Origin: Mesorhizobium sp. B4-1-4
Lineage (GTDB): Bacteria; Pseudomonadota; Alphaproteobacteria; Rhizobiales; Rhizobiaceae
Length of the DNA stretch: 64,000 bases
Direction of reading: 5' to 3'
Assembly (NCBI RefSeq): GCF_006439395.2
Contig: NZ_CP083950.1
Coordinates: forward strand, 744,001 to 808,000
Shown here: one piece after another, positions 51,632 to 61,667 of the stretch
Layout: the number at the start of each line of letters is the position of its first letter
Numbering within the stretch: the stretch's first letter is position 1
Made by a program: the position numbers and the translations under genes
The notes under the pieces: generated by a model
Databases searched by the model: none
Seen by the model: only the letters and a program-made list of their open reading frames with translations
Told to the model about the DNA's origin: nothing

Positions 51632-51811
51632 CGTCCTCTTTGGTCATTGCGCCGGCACGGTGGCGGCGGATCCTCAACGGCGAATGGAGCAGAGCAGAAA
51701 CCAACCGAATGTGTCAAAACTAAATCCGCCAGATCACAGTTTGACCCCTGTGGAAAACGCCAATAGAAGGCAGACTTCAGTCGGCTTCGATGCCGGGCAG
51801 GGCACTTTTCC

Positions 51812-52933
51812 ATGTCTCACAATACGTTCGGCCATCTTTTCCGCGTCACCACCTGGGGCGAAAGCCATGGCGCAGCGCTCGGCTGCGTGGTGGATGGCTG
51901 TCCGCCGGGTATCCGCTTCACGCGCGACGAAATCCAGGCCGAACTCGACAAGCGCCGGCCCGGCCAGTCGCGTTTCGTCACCCAGCGCCGTGAGCCCGAC
52001 GAAGTGAAGGTGCTGTCCGGTTTCGTGCTCGACGAGGACGGCGAGACGATGATCACCACCGGCACGCCGGTTTCGATGCTGATCGAAAATGTCGACCAGC
52101 GCTCGAAGGACTATGGCGAGATTGCCCGCCAATACCGGCCGGGCCATGCCGACTACACCTATGACGTCAAATACGGCATACGCGACTATCGCGGCGGCGG
52201 CCGTTCCTCGGCCCGCGAGACCGCGGCGCGCGTGGCGGCCGGCGCACTCGCGCGTAAGGTGGTGCCGGGCATGGTGGTGCGCGGCGCGCTGGTGTCGATG
52301 GGCGAAAAGTCGATCGATCGCGCCAACTGGAACTGGAATTTTATTGGCGACCCGGAAAATCCGTTCTTCACCCCCGATCCAGCCTCTATTCCCGTTTTCA
52401 CGCAGTATCTCGACGGCATCCGCAAATCGGGTTCCTCGGTCGGCGCGGTGATCGAGATCGTCGCCGATGGCGTCCCCCCAGGGCTCGGCGCGCCGATCTA
52501 CGCCAAGCTCGACCAGGACATCGCCTCCGGGCTGATGTCGATCAACGCCGTCAAGGGCGTCGAGATTGGCAATGGCTTCGAAGCCGCCCGCATCACCGGC
52601 GAGCAGAATGCCGACGAGATGCGCATGGGCAACGACGGCAAGCCGGTCTTCCTGTCCAACAATGCCGGCGGCATCCTCGGCGGCATCTCGACCGGCCAGG
52701 CGATCGTCGCCCGTTTCGCCGTCAAGCCGACTTCGTCGATCCTGACGCCGCGAAAGTCGATCGACAAGGACGGCAATGACATCGAGGTGATGACCAAGGG
52801 CCGGCACGACCCATGCGTCGGCATCCGCGCCGTGCCGATCGGCGAGGCCATGGTTGCCTGCGCCATTGCCGATCATTATCTGCGCCATCGAGGACAGACA
52901 GGGCAGGGAATAGGCAGTAGCAGTAGGCAGTAG
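51812..52933 (+). CDS. aroC: Chorismate synthase
   Basis: Converts EPSP to chorismate using reduced FMN. Signatures are [60 protein letters not shown] and [16 protein letters not shown]. The last residues (about 364-373) are encoded by a GGCAGTAGG-type repeat, so the enzyme has a short repeat-derived tail beyond the usual LRHRGQTG end. The next gene is ribBX. Confidence 0.96.
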   Translation: MSHNTFGHLFRVTTWGESHGAALGCVVDGCPPGIRFTRDEIQAELDKRRPGQSRFVTQRREPDEVKVLSGFVLDEDGETMITTGTPVSMLIENVDQRSKDYGEIARQYRPGHADYTYDVKYGIRDYRGGGRSSARETAARVAAGALARKVVPGMVVRGALVSMGEKSIDRANWNWNFIGDPENPFFTPDPASIPVFTQYLDGIRKSGSSVGAVIEIVADGVPPGLGAPIYAKLDQDIASGLMSINAVKGVEIGNGFEAARITGEQNADEMRMGNDGKPVFLSNNAGGILGGISTGQAIVARFAVKPTSSILTPRKSIDKDGNDIEVMTKGRHDPCVGIRAVPIGEAMVACAIADHYLRHRGQTGQGIGSSSRQ

Positions 52934-53005
52934 GCAGCCTGCCTGCCCAACATATTTTCCTTTTCCCTACTGCCTTACTGCCCTATTCCCCTACTGCCCT
53001 GCGAA
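52914..53005. repeat. GGCAGTAGG-type repeat between aroC and ribBX
   Basis: Direct GGCAGTAG copies around 52914-52938 are followed by inverted CTACTGCC copies at about 52975-53000. They form a long imperfect stem with a TTTTCC-rich loop. It begins inside the aroC coding end. It could terminate aroC transcription. Confidence 0.65.
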
Positions 53006-53019
53006 CGAAGTGAGCGTCC

Positions 53020-54120
53020 ATGCCTTACGACCAGAAGAAGATCGTCGAAGCCATTCGTGCCTTTGAACGCGGCGAGATCGTCGTCGTCATGGACGATGAC
53101 GGGCGCGAGAACGAGGGCGACCTGATCGTTGCCGCCGTCCACTGCACGCCCGAGAAAATGGCCTTCATCGTGCGCAATACGTCGGGCATCGTCTGCACGC
53201 CGATGCCGCGCGAGGAAGCCAAGCGGCTCAATCTTGCGCCGATGGTGGCCGACAACGATTCAGCCCACACCACCGCCTTCACCGTCAGCGTCGATTTCAA
53301 GCACGGCACGACAACAGGCATTTCGGCCGACGACCGCACGCTGACCGTGCGCAACCTCGCCAACGGCAATGTCGGCGCCTCCGACTTCGTCCGTCCCGGC
53401 CACATCTTCCCGCTGATCGCGCGCGAAGGCGGCGTGCTGATGCGTTCGGGCCATACCGAGGCGGCGGTCGATCTGTGCAAACTCGCCGGCCTGCCGCCGA
53501 TCGGTGTCATTTCGGAACTAGTCAATGACGACGGCACCGTCAAGCGCGGCCCACAGGTCGCGGCCTTCGCCGAGGAGCATGGCCTCCAGCAGGTTTCGGT
53601 CGCCGATCTCATCGCCTACCGGCAACGCAAGGAAACGCTGGTCGAACGCGTGGCTTGCTCGGAGATCGACACGCTCGGCGGCAAGGCGCAGGTCTTCACC
53701 TATACGTTGCCCTGGGACACGATGCATCATGTCGCGGTGGTCTTCGGCGATATCCGCGACGGCGAGGACGTTCCGGTGCGGTTGCATTCCGAAGACGTGG
53801 TGACCGACGTCTTCGGCACCAGCCATCGGCTCGACGGCATCATGAAGGCGATGGGCGAGCGTAAGCGCGGTGTCATCGTCTATCTGCGCGAAGGCTCGGT
53901 TGGCGTCGCCCACCAGGAGCGCAAGCGCCCGGCGTCGGGCGACCGCGAGGATCACGAAGAGGCGCGCCGGCGCGAAAACGAATGGCGCGAAATTGGCCTC
54001 GGTGCGCAGATCCTGAAGGATCTCGGCATTTCCTCGATCAACCTGATCGCCTCGCGCGAGCGCCATTATGTCGGCTTGGAAGGTTTTGGCATCCATATCG
54101 CCAAGACCGAGATTCTGTAG
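53020..54120 (+). CDS. ribB: DHBP synthase fused to a degenerate GTP cyclohydrolase II domain (RibBX)
   Basis: The N-terminal domain (about residues 1-205) is a full 3,4-dihydroxy-2-butanone-4-phosphate synthase: VVVMDDDGRENEGDLIVAA, SGIVCTPM, TTTGISADDRTLTVR, GHIFPLIAREGGVLMRSGHT and EAAVDLCKLAG. The C-terminal RibA-like domain keeps VAVVFGDIRDGEDVPVRLHS but reads HSEDVVTD where RibA has HSECLTGD, and lacks the CDC pair. The zinc-binding cysteines are gone, so GTP cyclohydrolase activity is not expected. This matches the RibBX type known in rhizobia. It supplies the butanone precursor of riboflavin. Confidence 0.92.
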   Translation: MPYDQKKIVEAIRAFERGEIVVVMDDDGRENEGDLIVAAVHCTPEKMAFIVRNTSGIVCTPMPREEAKRLNLAPMVADNDSAHTTAFTVSVDFKHGTTTGISADDRTLTVRNLANGNVGASDFVRPGHIFPLIAREGGVLMRSGHTEAAVDLCKLAGLPPIGVISELVNDDGTVKRGPQVAAFAEEHGLQQVSVADLIAYRQRKETLVERVACSEIDTLGGKAQVFTYTLPWDTMHHVAVVFGDIRDGEDVPVRLHSEDVVTDVFGTSHRLDGIMKAMGERKRGVIVYLREGSVGVAHQERKRPASGDREDHEEARRRENEWREIGLGAQILKDLGISSINLIASRERHYVGLEGFGIHIAKTEIL

Positions 54121-54201
54121 TCCACCGAGGGATCGACGCGGCGGAAAGGTCCTGCTGGCAGGTCACCTGCGTTGGCGATTGACTGAAGCGTCCGCTTGCC
54201 T

Positions 54202-54379
54202 CGTCATCCTATGGCGAAGCAAGGAGCGAAGCGACGCGGCTCAGACCATAGGATCCATGCCGCGACTTCGACGTGTTGCCACGTCCATAATTCTGCTCCG
54301 CTGTGATCTTCGATCAAGATTACGGCATGGATCCTCGGGTCTGCGCTCCGCTTCGCGTCGCTCCGCCCGTGGATGACGA
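54202..54379. repeat. Rhizobial intergenic repeat element (about 180 bp)
   Basis: Ends are the inverted pair TCGTCATCC (54202-54210) and GGATGACGA (54371-54379). Inside are CCATAGGATCCATGCCG (around 54246-54262) and its partner CGGCATGGATCC (around 54325). I recognise this arrangement as a widespread non-coding repeat in Mesorhizobium and Bradyrhizobium. It fills most of the 391-bp gap after ribBX; no gene is seen there. Confidence 0.65.
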
Positions 54380-54511
54380 CGTCGCGGAAGCCTCGGCCAA
54401 TTCCGAACGTTTGCGAAACGAGCGGCTGCTCGCTTCTTCTCGTCGCCCCCCGGTTGACAATCTTCGGGATGAGCGCATCCTCCCAGCCCTCTCTGAGGGG
54501 AGATTCGGGGC

Positions 54512-55495
54512 ATGTGGGATTTCGATATCGGCAGGTCGGTGTCCATCATGATGCGGACCTGGCCTTTCATTGTTTTTCGCATGATCGTCTATTTCGGCAT
54601 CACTCTGGCCTATATCCTGGCGACTGGCACGGGCGCCTCCGTCGGCTATGGCGTCGGCCATATCTCCACCGATCCCGGCGGGCCGCTGTCCTTTGCCCTA
54701 TGGGGCGGCGTGGTCGGCTTTGGCGCCGTCTCGATCGCCGTCTACTGGATCCGCGAATACATCCTCTACGTCGTCAAGGCCGGCCATATCGCCGTCATGG
54801 TCCATCTGATCGACGGCCGTGACGTTCCCGACGGTAAGAACCAGATCGTGTACGCAAAGGAGGTCGTGACCGAGCGTTTCGCCGAGGCTAACGTCCTTTT
54901 CGTCGTCGACCAGCTGGTCAAGGGCGCTATCCGCGCCATTACCGGCCTGCTTGGCGGCGTAGCCGCTTTCCTGCCCATTCCAGGCCTGAGCGGCCTTGTG
55001 TCTTTCATCAACACGGTAATCCGCCTGTCGCTCACCTATGTCGACGAGATCATCCTCGGCTACGATATCCGCATCAACTCGTCCTCGCCATTCGAAACCG
55101 CACGCCAAGGCGTCGTGCTCTACGCCCAGAACGGCAAGATCATGGTCAAGAACGCCGTCTGGCTGGCGATCATCATGTGGGGCGTGTCGTTTGTCATCTT
55201 CCTGCTGATGCTGGCCCCGGCCGGCGCCATTCTTTTCCTCATGCCCGGGCAGCTCGCCGGCTGGGCCTTCGTGCTCGCCATCGTCTTTGCCTGGGCCTTC
55301 AAGGCAGCCTTCATCGAGCCCTTCGCCATCGCCTGCCTGATGCAGGTCTACTTCAAGACCATCGCCGGCCAGGTGCCAGATCCGGCTTGGGACGCTCGGC
55401 TGGCCGAGGCATCGTCGAAGTTCAGGGACCTCAAGGACAAGGCGCTCTCCTCCTTCGGTGGTTCGCGCTGGGACACGGCCGGCGCGACACGCTGA
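54512..55495 (+). CDS. Multi-pass membrane protein of unknown function
   Basis: A 327-aa protein with about five or six hydrophobic segments: near residues 15-40, 50-75, 145-165, 210-235 and 243-275. The central cytoplasmic part contains VYAKEVVTERFAEANVLFVV. No family identified. The last 148 bases overlap the convergent bluB reading frame. It starts with a repeat-rich leader. Confidence 0.75.
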   Translation: MWDFDIGRSVSIMMRTWPFIVFRMIVYFGITLAYILATGTGASVGYGVGHISTDPGGPLSFALWGGVVGFGAVSIAVYWIREYILYVVKAGHIAVMVHLIDGRDVPDGKNQIVYAKEVVTERFAEANVLFVVDQLVKGAIRAITGLLGGVAAFLPIPGLSGLVSFINTVIRLSLTYVDEIILGYDIRINSSSPFETARQGVVLYAQNGKIMVKNAVWLAIIMWGVSFVIFLLMLAPAGAILFLMPGQLAGWAFVLAIVFAWAFKAAFIEPFAIACLMQVYFKTIAGQVPDPAWDARLAEASSKFRDLKDKALSSFGGSRWDTAGATR

Positions 55496-56241
55496 TCGGC
55501 CGGGCTGGCGGGCGTGCCGGCGACGGTATAGAGGCTCGACACCGCTGATTTGAGCGGCGCCTCGCCCTGGCCGCAAAACGTCTCGCTCATGATCAATTCG
55601 GGCAGCGGCAATCGCCGGCCCCAGCCATGTGTCTCGAGGTCCGGCTTGGGCGCGAACTCGGAAACACGGCCGACGCAGAGATAGGCGATCGGCGTCACGT
55701 GCTCGGGAATGGCCAACAGCCGCTTCAACGCCTCAGGCTCGATGATGCTGACCCAGCCGACGCCGATGCCTTCGGCCCGTGCCGCCAGCCAGAAATTCTG
55801 CACCGCGCAGACCGTGCTGTAGAGATCCATCTCCGGATTGTGCCAACGCCCCAGCGGCGAACCTTTCGAGCGCTGGCGGTCGCAGGTGATGCAGATGTTG
55901 AGCGCGCTTTCGCAGATGCCTTCCAGCTTGAGCTTGCGGTAGAGCGCTTGTCGCTCTTCCTCGATTGCTGGCAGTTCCTGTTCACGCGCGGCCAGGAACA
56001 GGTCACGTACCTTCTCCCGGCGCCCGGCACCGCGAATGACGATGAAGTTCCACGGCTGCATGAACCCGACCGATGGCGCGTGATGGGCTGCAAGCAGCAG
56101 CCGAGCCAGCACCTCGTCGTCGATGGTCTCGGGAGTAAAATGGCTGCGAACATCGCGCCTGGTGAACATGGCTCGGTAGACGGCGTCGCGCGCCATCTGG
56201 TCAAATCCATCGCCCACAGGAGCGGTCATGGCTTCCGGCAT
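55348..56241 (-). CDS. bluB: 5,6-dimethylbenzimidazole synthase BluB with C-terminal extension
   Basis: Flavin-destroying enzyme that makes the lower ligand of cobalamin. The nitroreductase-like core shows YRAMFTRRDVRSHFTPETID, HHAPSVGFMQPWNFIVIRG, GRWHNPEMDLYSTVCAVQN and GIGVGWVSIIEPEAL. It is preceded by a cobalamin riboswitch. The core should end near residue 225 after LPLPELIMSETFCGQGE, but the frame continues for about 65 more Ser/Ala-rich residues into the antisense of the neighbouring membrane-protein gene. AAGGGGAC precedes ATG 56241. Confidence 0.93.
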   Translation of the reverse strand: MPEAMTAPVGDGFDQMARDAVYRAMFTRRDVRSHFTPETIDDEVLARLLLAAHHAPSVGFMQPWNFIVIRGAGRREKVRDLFLAAREQELPAIEEERQALYRKLKLEGICESALNICITCDRQRSKGSPLGRWHNPEMDLYSTVCAVQNFWLAARAEGIGVGWVSIIEPEALKRLLAIPEHVTPIAYLCVGRVSEFAPKPDLETHGWGRRLPLPELIMSETFCGQGEAPLKSAVSSLYTVAGTPASPADQRVAPAVSQREPPKEESALSLRSLNFDDASASRASQAGSGTWPAMVLK

Positions 56242-56289
56242 CGCTTGTCCCCTTGCGACTTCAAATCAATGCCGCCCGCCTGACCATGC

Positions 56290-56425
56290 GGGTGACGATG
56301 CCTGCCAGGCCGGTCTTCTGGCTCGGGATCAACCCGCGTCCGGTGCCTTCCCGTCATCGACAGTGGCATTTACCGGCGCGGTCCCCCTTACAGCGTTGGG
56401 CACGCCACGGAATTCAACCGTGTTC
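56290..56425 (-). promoter_or_regulatory. Cobalamin (B12) riboswitch upstream of bluB
   Basis: On the minus strand the B12 box AGCCAGAAGACCGGCC lies at 56308-56323. It is preceded by GGGAAGGCACCGG and GGTAAATGCCACTG, the upstream conserved parts of the cobalamin aptamer. It ends about 50 bases before the bluB start, where it can control translation or early termination. B12 would switch bluB off. Confidence 0.88.
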
Positions 56426-56652
56426 CCGATTCTCCCGCCAGAGCATTTGCAGCCAAGTGGATTTCACTTGGCGTCGCATAATGCGACTGAGAACAAACAG
56501 GCCGGCGGGCACCAGGCAGTGGTGGCGACCTTACCCCGAAGCCCCGGCCGCGCCAATCCCCGCAGCGACGCGAATGGACGCAGACGTGATTTTCCCCAGC
56601 GATCAAGCCGCAACGCATGGCCATTGCCGTGTCGGGGCACTAGATAGGGACG

Positions 56653-57579
56653 ATGGCCACCCGTCTCTACACGCACCCTATCTTCCTTGAACACATCACG
56701 CCGCCCGGCCACCCCGAACGGCCGGACCGCTTGCGCGCTATCGAGCGCGTGCTCGACGACGAAGCCTTTGCCGCGCTCGAACGGGTCAAGGCGCCGGAAG
56801 GAGATGAAGCCACTATCCTCTATGCGCATCCGGCCGATTTCGTCGCGCGTGTGCGCGCCGCCATCCCCGAAGAGGGCATCGCCCGCGTCGATGCCGACAC
56901 CACCGCCAGTCCGAAGAGCTGGCAGGCGGTGATCACCGCGATCGGTGCCGCCAATGCGGCCGTCGACGACGTCTTCACTGGCCGGGCCGACAATGCCTTC
57001 GTCGCAGCACGGCCGCCCGGCCATCATGCCGAGAAAACCACCGCCATGGGTTTCTGTTTCTTCAACACGGCGGCGATCGCGGCCCGCTATGCGCAGAGGA
57101 AGCATGGCGCCGAGCGGGTCGCCGTCGTCGATTGGGACGTGCATCACGGCAACGGCACACAGGATATTTTCTGGGACGATCCTTCGGTGCTCTATTGCTC
57201 GACGCATCAGATGCCGCTCTATCCCGGCACCGGCGCGAAGAACGAAACCGGCGCTGGCAACATCGTCAACGCGCCTCTGGCGCCGCAGACTGGCAGCGAG
57301 GTGTTTCGCGATGCCTTCCTGTCGCGGATCCTGCCGGCGCTCGACAAATTCGCGCCCGATCTGATCATCATTTCGGCCGGCTTCGACGCGCACCACCGCG
57401 ACCCGCTGGCCGAGATCAATCTGACCGAGGATGATTTCGACTGGGCGACGGGCCAGCTGATGCAACGCGCCGCGCGTCACGGCGACAACCGGCTCGTCAG
57501 CCTGCTCGAGGGCGGCTACGATCTGCAGGGATTGGCATTTTCGGTCGCGGCCCATGTCGCGCGGCTGATGAAAGGATGA
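56653..57579 (+). CDS. Histone-deacetylase family hydrolase (AcuC/APAH-like)
   Basis: A 308-aa zinc amidohydrolase. The histidine dyad and zinc ligands are complete: RPPGHHAEKTTAMGFCFFN, VVDWDVHHGNGTQDIF, STHQMPLYPGTG and IISAGFDAHHRDPLA. It removes acetyl groups from proteins or small amines such as acetylpolyamines. xseB starts 3 bases after its stop, so they are co-transcribed. Confidence 0.9.
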   Translation: MATRLYTHPIFLEHITPPGHPERPDRLRAIERVLDDEAFAALERVKAPEGDEATILYAHPADFVARVRAAIPEEGIARVDADTTASPKSWQAVITAIGAANAAVDDVFTGRADNAFVAARPPGHHAEKTTAMGFCFFNTAAIAARYAQRKHGAERVAVVDWDVHHGNGTQDIFWDDPSVLYCSTHQMPLYPGTGAKNETGAGNIVNAPLAPQTGSEVFRDAFLSRILPALDKFAPDLIIISAGFDAHHRDPLAEINLTEDDFDWATGQLMQRAARHGDNRLVSLLEGGYDLQGLAFSVAAHVARLMKG

Positions 57580-57582
57580 ATA

Positions 57583-57834
57583 ATGGCTGGTGAGACCAAT
57601 GAAGACGTCAAGGCGATGAGCTTCGAGCAGGCACTCGATGCGCTGGAGAAGATCGTCGATGACCTGGAGCGTGGCGACGTGCCGCTCGATCAGTCAATCC
57701 GGATCTATGAACGCGGTGAGGCGCTGAAGGCGCATTGCGACCGGTTGCTGAAGGCTGCGGAGGACAAGGTCGAGAAGATCAGGCTGTCGCGCGACGGAAA
57801 GCCGGTTGGAACGGAACCGCTCGACGCGGACTGA
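57583..57834 (+). CDS. xseB: Exodeoxyribonuclease VII small subunit
   Basis: An 83-aa helical subunit of exonuclease VII, with [40 protein letters not shown] and an acidic C-terminus. It joins XseA (not in the window) to degrade single-stranded DNA. The position between the HDAC-family gene and the downstream dxs is usual in rhizobia. Confidence 0.93.
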   Translation: MAGETNEDVKAMSFEQALDALEKIVDDLERGDVPLDQSIRIYERGEALKAHCDRLLKAAEDKVEKIRLSRDGKPVGTEPLDAD

Positions 57835-57945
57835 GGCAGGGTCGCGATGACGGTCTTGCCTCGCCGGTTTTTGGACACGATCATGATTGAGGATCAAGCT
57901 CGTCCGGATTGGAACGGCTCCAGGACAAGAGGAGAAACGGAAGCG

Positions 57946-58212
57946 ATGTGCAGAAACATCAAGACCCTGTTCAATTTTGACCCGCCGGCAACCAACGATG
58001 AAGTTCGCGACGCGGCACTTCAATTTGTCCGCAAGCTGAGCGGGACGACGCGTCCTTCGAAGCAGAACCAGCATGCGTTCGACCATGCGGTGGAGGCCAT
58101 CGCGGCATCGGCGCGGGAACTGCTCGATTCCCTCGAAACAAACCAGCATCCGCGTAACCGCGAAGAGGTGGCGGCCAGACTTCGGGCAAAGGCGGCGCTC
58201 CGTTTTGCCTGA
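57946..58212 (+). CDS. DUF2277 family protein
   Basis: An 88-aa protein beginning MCRNIKTLFNFDPPATNDEV, the hallmark of DUF2277. GGAG lies 12 bases before ATG 57946. Function unknown; helical, one conserved Cys at residue 2. Confidence 0.85.
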   Translation: MCRNIKTLFNFDPPATNDEVRDAALQFVRKLSGTTRPSKQNQHAFDHAVEAIAASARELLDSLETNQHPRNREEVAARLRAKAALRFA

Positions 58213-58251
58213 TGCGGCCAAGGCGGTCTGGACCGCTGACAAGGAGAGTTC

Positions 58252-59172
58252 ATGAGCTTCTTCCCGGGGAAGGACCCTGAAGCCGGCGATGCCTTTGCCA
58301 GCGATCAGATCGAACTGATGGTCATCCCGAACGCCAAGGATATTGGCGGCTTCGAGGTGCGCCGAGCCTTGCCAACCGCCAAGAGGCGTCTGGTCGGCCC
58401 ATTCATCTTCTTCGACCGCATGGGGCCGGCGATCCTGCGCGCCGGCCAGGCGCTCGATGTCCGTCCCCATCCCCATATCGGCCTGTCGACGGTCACCTAT
58501 CTGTTTGACGGCAAGATCCGGCATCGCGATTCGTTGGGCACCGAAATGGTCATCCAGCCCGGCGATGTGAACCTGATGACCGCCGGCCGCGGCATCGTGC
58601 ATTCCGAGCGCACGCCGGAGGAATTGCGCGGCGCGCCAATGTCGATTTCGGGCCTGCAGACATGGCTTGCCTTGCCAGACGACAAGGAGGAAGTGGCGCC
58701 GGTGTTCGAGAACACGGCTGTCTTGCGCCTTCCCGAGATCGATGCCGAAGGCGTCAGCGGCCGCGTTGTCATCGGTGATTTCCAGGGCCTGCGCTCCCCT
58801 GTTAGGGCCGATTCCGAAACGCTCTACGCCGACCTGCGCCTGGCGCGGGGCGCCAGCGTGAAAATCCCGCCCGACGCGGAAGAACGCGCCATCTATACGC
58901 TGGAAGGCGAGGTTTCGATTTCGGGCGATGTGTTTCCGGCGGAGCGGCTGCTGGTGTTCCGGCCTGGTGACGAGATCATCGTATCGTCGCAAACCGGTGC
59001 GCATTTCATGCTTTTCGGCGGCGCTTCGCTTGGCTCGAAGCGCTACATCTGGTGGAATTTCGTCTCCTCGTCCAAGGAGCGCATCGAACAGGCCAAGCAG
59101 GAATGGAAGACAGGCCGCTTCGATATCGTTCCAGGAGATGACAAGGAATTCATCCCGCTGCCCGAGAGCTGA
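58252..59172 (+). CDS. Pirin family protein
   Basis: A 306-aa bicupin. The N-terminal metal site is seen in VRPHPHIGLSTVTYLFDG and GIVHSERTPEELRG. The C-terminal cupin includes AIYTLEGEVSISGD and HFMLFGGASLGSKRYIWWNF. Pirins bind iron; some have quercetinase-like activity and others regulate. The role here is unknown. GGAGAG precedes the ATG. Confidence 0.92.
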   Translation: MSFFPGKDPEAGDAFASDQIELMVIPNAKDIGGFEVRRALPTAKRRLVGPFIFFDRMGPAILRAGQALDVRPHPHIGLSTVTYLFDGKIRHRDSLGTEMVIQPGDVNLMTAGRGIVHSERTPEELRGAPMSISGLQTWLALPDDKEEVAPVFENTAVLRLPEIDAEGVSGRVVIGDFQGLRSPVRADSETLYADLRLARGASVKIPPDAEERAIYTLEGEVSISGDVFPAERLLVFRPGDEIIVSSQTGAHFMLFGGASLGSKRYIWWNFVSSSKERIEQAKQEWKTGRFDIVPGDDKEFIPLPES

Positions 59173-59259
59173 CGGGCGGATTGCTCCGCGTCACCGACAC
59201 GCATTTACTTTCGCCGGCTGGCAGCCTATCCCGCCGATGAACAGAAAGCCTGAGCACCC

Positions 59260-61173
59260 GTGAACGCAACGCCGCATACGCCGCTTCTTGACAAGGTCCG
59301 CATCCCGGCGGATTTGCGCGCGCTGGACGAGAGCGATCTGCCGCAACTGGCGTCCGAGCTTCGCGCCGAACTTGTCGATGCCGTATCCCACACCGGCGGC
59401 CATCTCGGCGCCGGCCTTGGGGTGGTCGAACTGACCGTGGCGCTGCATTATGTCTTCAACACGCCGGATGACCGGCTGATCTGGGATGTCGGCCACCAGG
59501 CCTACCCGCACAAGATTCTGACCGGCCGCCGCGACCGCATCCGCACCCTGCGCCAGGAAGGCGGCCTGTCCGGCTTCACCCGACGCGCCGAAAGCGAATA
59601 CGATCCCTTCGGCGCCGCCCATTCCTCGACATCGATCTCGGCCGGCCTCGGCATGGCCGCCGCCCGCGACCTCGCCGGTGGCCGCAACAACGTCATCGCC
59701 GTCATTGGCGACGGCGCCATGTCGGCCGGCATGGCCTATGAGGCGATGAACAATGCCGGCGCGCTCGATGCCCGCCTTATCGTCATCCTCAACGACAACG
59801 ACATGTCGATCGCGCCGCCGACCGGCGCCATGAGTGCCTATCTGGCGCGGCTCGCCTCGGGCAAGGCCTATGTCGGCCTGCGCGATTTCGGCAAGAAGCT
59901 GACCTCTTATCTGGGCAAGCGCGTCGATCGCGCCATCACCAGGGCGGTCGAGCATGCGCGCGGCTATGTCACCGGCGGCACGCTGTTCGAGGAACTCGGC
60001 TTCTATCACATCGGCCCGATCGACGGTCACAATCTCGAGCATCTGATCCCGGTGCTGAAGAACGTCCGCGACAATGGCGAAGGCCCGGTGCTGATCCATG
60101 TCGTGACCCAGAAGGGCAAGGGCTACGCACCCGCGGAAGCCGCCGCCGATAAGTATCATGGCGTCAACAAGTTCGACGTCATCACCGGCGCGCAGGCCAA
60201 GGCGCCGGCCAACGCACCTGCCTACACCAAAGTGTTCGCCGAAAGCCTGATTCAGGAGGCGCGCGAGGATGACCGCATCGTCGCCGTCACCGCCGCCATG
60301 CCGACCGGCACCGGGCTTGACCTGTTCGGCGAAGTGTTCCCGTCCAGGACGTTCGATGTCGGCATCGCAGAGCAGCATGCAGTGACCTTCGCGGCCGGTC
60401 TCGCAACCGAAGGCTACAAGCCGTTCGCGGCGATCTATTCGACCTTCCTGCAGCGCGCCTATGATCAGGTGGTCCACGACGTCGCGATCCAGAAACTGCC
60501 GGTGCGGTTCCCGATCGACCGTGCCGGCTTCGTCGGCGCCGATGGCGCCACCCATTGCGGCGCTTTCGACACCACCTTCCTGGCAAGCCTGCCGGGCTTT
60601 GTCGTGATGGCCGCCGCCGACGAAGCGGAGTTGCGCCACATGGTGCGCACCGCTTCCAGCTACGATGATGGCCCGATCGCCTTCCGCTATCCGCGCGGCA
60701 ACGGCGTCGGCGTCGACATGCCGGAACGCGGCTCGGTTCTCGAACTTGGCAAAGGCCGCATCGTCAGGGAAGGCACCAAGGTGGCGCTGCTGTCGTTCGG
60801 CACGCGCTTGCAGGATTGCCTTGCCGCTGCCGAGGAGCTCGGCGCGGCCGGGCTTTCCACCACCGTTGCCGATGCCCGCTTCGCCAAGCCGCTCGATGAG
60901 GATCTGATCCGGCGGCTGGCCCGCTCGCATGAGGTTCTGGTGACGGTGGAGGAGGGCGCCATCGGCGGTTTCGCCAGCCACGTGCTGCAGTTCCTCGCCC
61001 ATGAAGGGCTGTTGGAAAGCGGCCTGAAGGTGCGCCCGCTGGTGCTGCCCGACGCGTTCACCGACCATGCCAAACCGGAAAAGATGTATGCCGATGCCGG
61101 CCTTGACGCTGCCGGCATCGTGCGCACCGTATTCACGGCGCTCGGGCATACGGTGCACGCCCAGCGCGCCTGA
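59260..61173 (+). CDS. dxs: 1-deoxy-D-xylulose-5-phosphate synthase
   Basis: Thiamine-diphosphate enzyme joining pyruvate and glyceraldehyde-3-phosphate, the entry step of the MEP isoprenoid pathway. Visible are [20 protein letters not shown], the ThDP motif [18 protein letters not shown] with [17 protein letters not shown], and the transketolase part [17 protein letters not shown]. 637 aa and a GTG start are normal. It supplies precursors to the polyprenyl synthase at the left end of the window. Confidence 0.97.
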   Translation: MNATPHTPLLDKVRIPADLRALDESDLPQLASELRAELVDAVSHTGGHLGAGLGVVELTVALHYVFNTPDDRLIWDVGHQAYPHKILTGRRDRIRTLRQEGGLSGFTRRAESEYDPFGAAHSSTSISAGLGMAAARDLAGGRNNVIAVIGDGAMSAGMAYEAMNNAGALDARLIVILNDNDMSIAPPTGAMSAYLARLASGKAYVGLRDFGKKLTSYLGKRVDRAITRAVEHARGYVTGGTLFEELGFYHIGPIDGHNLEHLIPVLKNVRDNGEGPVLIHVVTQKGKGYAPAEAAADKYHGVNKFDVITGAQAKAPANAPAYTKVFAESLIQEAREDDRIVAVTAAMPTGTGLDLFGEVFPSRTFDVGIAEQHAVTFAAGLATEGYKPFAAIYSTFLQRAYDQVVHDVAIQKLPVRFPIDRAGFVGADGATHCGAFDTTFLASLPGFVVMAAADEAELRHMVRTASSYDDGPIAFRYPRGNGVGVDMPERGSVLELGKGRIVREGTKVALLSFGTRLQDCLAAAEELGAAGLSTTVADARFAKPLDEDLIRRLARSHEVLVTVEEGAIGGFASHVLQFLAHEGLLESGLKVRPLVLPDAFTDHAKPEKMYADAGLDAAGIVRTVFTALGHTVHAQRA

Positions 61174-61321
61174 ATCAAAATCTCAAGCGCTTGAATCGGT
61201 TTGCCGGCTCGGTTTCGTAACGCCTTGTTAACACTGCCGTTTGGCGTTTTGCTTACCGTGTCCCTTGGCCGTTTTTCAACGGCGCCCTGCTAGATCGACG
61301 TCAGGCAGGGAGATAGTTGGA

Positions 61322-61609
61322 ATGAAGACGCTTCTGTGTGGCACGGCCCTTCTGGGCATCGTGGTCGCGCCGGCCGTCGCCGAGACGCGCTATGACCGTA
61401 ATCTGGAAAAAGCGGCGCTGGGCATTGTCGCCGGCAAGATGGGCGATATCCGCGGCGGCTTCTCCTACAAGCAGGTGCCGCAGCTTGTGGTGCTGCCGGA
61501 GCCTGCAATCGCCGTTGCGACCGGGCATGCTCGTGAGCAGGCTTCGGGGAAACAGGACGACGGTTTGTCTCCAGCCGTCGAGCGCCAGGTTTCGCGCACC
61601 ATTTTCTAG
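61322..61609 (+). CDS. Small exported protein
   Basis: A 95-aa protein with a signal peptide (KTLLCGTALLGIVVAPAVAE) and a short mature region containing KAALGIVAGKMGDIRGGFSY. No known domain. ATG 61322 has GGGAG 11 bases upstream. The stop codon forms the start of a palindromic repeat. Confidence 0.65.
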   Translation: MKTLLCGTALLGIVVAPAVAETRYDRNLEKAALGIVAGKMGDIRGGFSYKQVPQLVVLPEPAIAVATGHAREQASGKQDDGLSPAVERQVSRTIF

Positions 61610-61657
61610 AGCAATTCCAGGAAAAGTGTGAAGCGGTTTTCCATCCGGAATTGCGTC
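61608..61657. repeat. Rhizobial palindromic repeat (GCAATTCC type)
   Basis: GCAATTCC (61611-61618) and GGAATTGC (61647-61654) flank GGAAAAGTGTGAAGCGG and TTTTCC. I recognise this as a common short intergenic repeat in Mesorhizobium and related genera. It may serve as a bidirectional terminator between convergent genes. Confidence 0.7.
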
Positions 61658-61667
61658 AAGACAAAGC

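Noticed and set aside
51734..52888. 384-codon open frame antisense to aroC
   Set aside because: Shadow of chorismate synthase; no family features.
52916..53005. Minisatellite or CRISPR near aroC
   Set aside because: The GGCAGTAGG units are short, degenerate and partly inverted, matching a common rhizobial intergenic repeat rather than an array.
59191..61158. 655-codon open frame antisense to dxs
   Set aside because: High GC leaves the complementary strand open. The sense frame is an unmistakable full-length Dxs, and the antisense product is Arg/Gly/Asp-rich with no motif.
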